The notes below the pieces were generated by a model. That model had not been told where the DNA came from and did not search any database. It saw nothing but the letters and a program-made list of their open reading frames with translations. This document shows positions 60,737-64,000 of a stretch of 64,000 nt of DNA, one piece after another. The stretch's first letter is position 1. Every line of letters starts with the position of its first letter. The stretch covers positions 480,220,861 to 480,284,860 of the forward strand of contig CM060920.1 in NCBI GenBank assembly GCA_030737875.1, given 5' to 3'. The DNA comes from Allium sativum. Taxonomy: Eukaryota; Streptophyta; Magnoliopsida; Asparagales; Amaryllidaceae. Both the position numbers and the translations under genes were made by a program.

Positions 60737-61553
60737 ATCTCCCCTACTTAAAATCTTTTTGTCCTCGAAAAGGAATGGAGCTGAAAGTTGTTTAATTAAC
60801 CAACTCAACTTTCATTCTTCAACTTTTCAATTTCTAAGAATTTTCTAATTTCTCAAAAATTTGGCTCACACCCTAAATTTTTGAAAAATTTCGCCATAAG
60901 CTCCTTTGTACGGGCTGATCAGTAAAGCCGCAACTTGCCTCACAGGGCCCTCATCAATCAAAAAGAAAAAGAAAAATCAAATCGGCTCATAAAATCATCA
61001 AACCCAAGAAATACAATAAACATGTACCTATTTGTCGGGCATACAATTTTTTTTCCTCTTCTTAGCTTCCAGTTATGACCTGTTCATTATATACATATGT
61101 ACATATATGCAATTCCAATCAATTTTCAATTTAGTTCAATATTTGACTCGATTTGGATTGAATTACCTTTTATTCTCTTATTGGTTTTATTGTTCCAATA
61201 TTTTAATTAGTTAAACTAATTATCATACAACACAACCATCAATTAATTAGTTGATTAGCCTTTCAAATATACAACTTTATATACCCAAAAATCATATTTT
61301 TAGTGCCAAATCACAAACAATAAATTCTAACTAAGTTTTGGTTCTCACACCAGTCAATTGGAAATATATAGATATCTACTTTCGAAACTCGAACGTAAAT
61401 ACTGATAATGCGGCCGCACTACCAGAATTATCTGCGGGCAGCTAGAGTGTGATTCTATATCTATCCAGTATATTTGAGACTTCGAATATACTTTCATGAT
61501 GCGCATATGCAAAATCTTCATATACTCAATTGTCCAAAATATAATAAAATAAT
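60737..61553 (-). mobile_element. Internal region of element H (817 bp, interrupted)
   Basis: It starts with the ATCTCCCCTACTT polypurine tract and follows the interior of element B block by block (GTACCTATTTGTCGGG at about 61024, ACCAGTCAATTGGAAATATA at about 61350, AGCTAGAGTGTGATT at about 61440). It stops at 61553, where a plus-strand LTR begins, before the primer site would be reached. No coding frame exists, so the noncoding interior is a family trait. Confidence 0.72.
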
Positions 61554-61805
61554 TGTAACAACCCGTATTTTTGAATAACATGTTATAACATAAATCAAGG
61601 CAGAATTAAATGTTAAAATCTGAATCAAGGGAAACGGGCTGTGCCATTGCGTTCGTCTCGGAAAAATACGCGAAATAGAGTCTGAGTTTTCGAAAAACGG
61701 AGTCCGTATGACCAAGTTATGGCCCAATGAAGTTTTCAGAAAGTTCCAAGCCCGAAAACAGTTTTTCAGCCAAAACAAGATAGGCGGGAATTCTCCCGCC
61801 CCAGG

Positions 61806-61912
61806 CAGGGTCGACACCCCTGTCGACCCCCCCCCAATGGGTCGACCCCCCTGTCGACCCAGGGGTCGACACCCATGTCGACCCAGGGGTTGACCCCCCT
61901 GTCGGACCAGTT
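61806..61912. repeat. GTCGAC-rich palindromic minisatellite
   Basis: Six GTCGAC sites within about 75 bp in a pattern GGGTCGAC(A/C)CCC(C/A)TGTCGACCC, one 9-C run in the middle, and two decayed copies at the right. Adjacent units are inverted relative to each other, so the block can form GGGTCGAC/GTCGACCC stems. Confidence 0.85.
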
Positions 61913-62416
61913 TTCCTGGTGCACCAATTGTGACATGCTGAGTCTTGTTCCAGAAGTTTCTGACGGGATTGACGGACCTGATGTGTTTTAGGGTTAATCC
62001 TATGGTCTAAATTAACCTAATCATCTATAAAAAGACCCCTAGACCTAGCCGAAACCCCCATTAATCATTCCTACAACTAAATGCTGCCCAAATGTTTCTT
62101 GATCATGGCCTCCATCTTCATATCATGGCCTCCATCCTCTTCATGAAAGTTTGAGTGTCCTAAGCTAGTAAAAGAGCCACCTTTCTTCATCAAAACAAGG
62201 ATATTTCTTCATACAAATCAAAGGAGCTTATTGTTTCTCAAGTCAACTTGGAGCTTGTATTCATTTGGGGTTTTTAGAGTTGCTAGTGGCTTCGTCTCAA
62301 TCTTATTTTATATTTACTCTAGTCTTCATAGCATTGTAAGCCCTATACTACTCTTAGATTCTAACTATGAAGTTAAATATGACATGTTGCAAGTTTGAGT
62401 TTGGGCCTAAGTATGA

Positions 62417-62580
62417 TTTGTGCTTTGATTCTATCATGTTATGCATAGATGCAAGTTTGTAAAGATGTCACCTTGACCTTGTGCATAGAAAACTTTGTGC
62501 TTTGATTCTATCATGTTATGCATAGATTTATCCTATGCATGTTTGTAAAACTATCACCTTGACTTTGTGCATAGGAAGCT
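62417..62580. repeat. About 80-bp tandem duplication in LTR I
   Basis: Two copies of TTTGTGCTTTGATTCTATCA ... CATAGAT ... CACCTTGAC(C/T)TTGTGCATAG. Confidence 0.85.
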
Positions 62581-63224
62581 ATGACCTTTGATTTGGAATG
62601 TTGCATTATGCAACATGAGAACTCTCATAACCTTCATGATAACTTGCATATAATGTTATATGCGAACTTCTAGCCACCATCCTATGTCATTTATGATCAT
62701 GTTTCACCTATTTGCTTAAGTTGATATTATGCATGTTTTGAGGCCCATGATGTGATATGCAAGCTTATGAACATATTTATGCCTCATATGCCACCATGTT
62801 TAACTTGTGGCCAAACCTTAACTCTTCATGTTCCTTAGTATGCTTGTGGCCAAATCATCTTAATGATATTATGCATGCTAGTGGCAAAATCACCCTTATG
62901 CTATTTGGTATGTTTGAGGCCAAGTCACCTTTTATGCTATCATACATGTCGAGGCCATATGCTAGTATGTTGAACCCCTTTTGGCCTCAAATATCACCAT
63001 GTTTGACTTGTGATAGACATTGCCACCTTATGCCCACCTTGTCATATAGTTATGTTCCCTCTTTGATCTATTTGCGTTGATGCGAATTTACGTGCGATGG
63101 GAATGCGTTATGGGTAGTGGGGCAAAATTGAATAACATGAACATGATTTTGAAATATGACATGAACATTGACTTGTGATTATGATAATGGACATGACACT
63201 TAGAAAATATGAGTGTGGCCAACT

Positions 63225-63422
63225 CGAGGTTGGGTTGAGTTTGTAGCATAAATCTACCCGGAACCGACCGGCTTAACTAGTGGCTACAAGCAATAGGACC
63301 CAATGTGAGTAGTTGGTCATGTCGCACTTAAAACCCGAGGTTAGACTAGGTTGTGGTGTAAAGCTACCCGGACCCGCCCGGCTTAACTAGTAACCACAAC
63401 AAAGTCTAATGTGAGAGGTTGG
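63225..63422. repeat. About 90-bp duplication in LTR I
   Basis: Two diverged copies (63225-63316 and 63336-63422) from CGAGGTT through CTACCCGGACCCGCCCGG-like text and CTTAACTAGT to TGTGAG...GTTGG. Confidence 0.8.
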
Positions 63423-63449
63423 GGTGCATTAAGATAATAAATGCCACAT

Positions 63450-63640
63450 GATAGGGTTAAGTCATGGACCACTTGAATATACTTAACCACATGAACATGA
63501 TGGGTTGATAGGGTTAAGTCAACATGGACACACTTAACCAACCCAATGCTTAGTTGGATAGGGTTAAGTCGTGAACCTTTTTAGGAACACTTAACCAACT
63601 TGATACATGGTTTGGATGGGGTTAACCACACTTAACCCAC
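63450..63640. repeat. 50-57-bp GATAGGGTTAAGTC array in LTR I
   Basis: Three full copies and one partial of GATAGGGTTAAGTC ... CACTTAACCA. The GGTTAAGT and ACTTAACC parts are complementary, so each unit can fold back. Confidence 0.82.
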
Positions 63641-64000
63641 TAGAAAACCCTAGTTACGCGGTCCTTCTCAGCAGTAACCCACTAGGGAGTATCGGATACC
63701 CTAGGGACTAGGCTAGGGTGGGGCACGATTACTGGGCTGGAGTGTAAGCGACCAAAAAGACGGCAAAAGTGGGTGCGCCATAGTAGATTCCGACGGACCA
63801 TGGTCGTGCACATTGTCCGGGGATGAAAGACAGACTTGGGCACCAGTAGGTTTTGACTGTGCGTGCTTGTTTCGTGTCAGTGGTTGACACCCTAGGGCCG
63901 GGTACACCCTAGGGTGGACCTAGCACAGTCGACTACATTTCATGTTTGGACCGTATGACACCGATACACGACGAGTTAGGCTGATAGGGAGCCGATCGAC

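Larger units (their letters stand above)
61554..64000 (+). mobile_element. LTR I of a plus-strand element, continues beyond window
   Basis: It starts TGTAACAACCCGTATTTTTG inside the interior of element H. TCTATAAAAAGACCCC (62026) is a good LTR TATA box, followed by a CT-rich leader and then tandem repeats (62417-62580, 63225-63422, 63450-63640). No coding domain is visible up to the end, so the LTR is at least about 2.4 kb or the leader of its interior has begun. Confidence 0.55.

Noticed and set aside
1..64000. CRISPR arrays, operons, bacterial promoters or phage genes
   Set aside because: The DNA is clearly plant nuclear; the tandem repeats seen are minisatellites and LTR duplications without CRISPR spacing.
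1..64000. Endogenous pararetrovirus
   Set aside because: All recognisable polymerase relics have integrase or copia/gypsy order and LTRs; no movement-protein or caulimovirid coat motif was seen.

Overview
This window is plant nuclear DNA from a eudicot-type genome. It is AT-rich, has spliced genes, and is packed with nested, decayed LTR retrotransposons, MITEs, microsatellites and minisatellites. Only one intact protein-coding gene is visible: a three-exon gene on the + strand (CDS 49473-51966) for a GTD-binding (DUF593) myosin-binding protein of the MYOB7 type. A second host-gene trace at 55-318 is an orphan exon of the USP-like domain of a U-box protein kinase. The species cannot be named from the sequence.

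Layout: 1-2750 holds the orphan exon, a CACTA-type transposon end and a minus-strand LTR. 2749-28108 is a nest of minus-strand LTR elements. Element J (about 4.86-10.16 kb) has an internal region of only about 1.1 kb. Element B (10.16-26.7 kb) has a 6.0-kb 3' LTR, a 1,023-bp noncoding interior bounded by PPT and PBS, and a 5' LTR truncated at 26706. A 5,098-bp solo LTR (A) sits inside the 3' LTR of B with a CCAAC target duplication. Next come an inverted-repeat element full of GCATACATGTATGC palindromes (26.7-27.9 kb) and a plus-strand 5,162-bp solo LTR (C, 28109-33270, duplication TCACT). 33.3-40.7 kb holds several eroded LTRs and a 167-bp Mutator-like MITE. 40684-45012 is a complete but decayed Ty1/copia element with 196/197-bp LTRs and a GACTG duplication. 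45-48.1 kb is further LTR debris, followed by a 491-bp hAT MITE with an 8-bp duplication. The MYOB gene follows at 49.4-52.1 kb, then a copia gag relic (52.5-53.3 kb), a Ty3/gypsy pol relic (53.6-55.8 kb), another giant LTR of family B (H, 55778-60736) with part of its short interior, and a new plus-strand LTR (I) from 61554 to the window end.

The unusual content is structural. First, there is a family of LTR elements whose LTRs (5-6 kb) far exceed their interior (about 1 kb, no gag or pol), here in at least three copies plus two solo LTRs. Second, the decayed copia element contains a long series of short hairpins whose stems differ but whose loop is nearly constant (CTGAA-like). Third, several conserved palindromes and GC-rich leader-like islands lie inside the giant LTRs. 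No operon, CRISPR, rRNA or convincing tRNA gene is present. Family assignments rest on motif recognition by eye; no database was searched.
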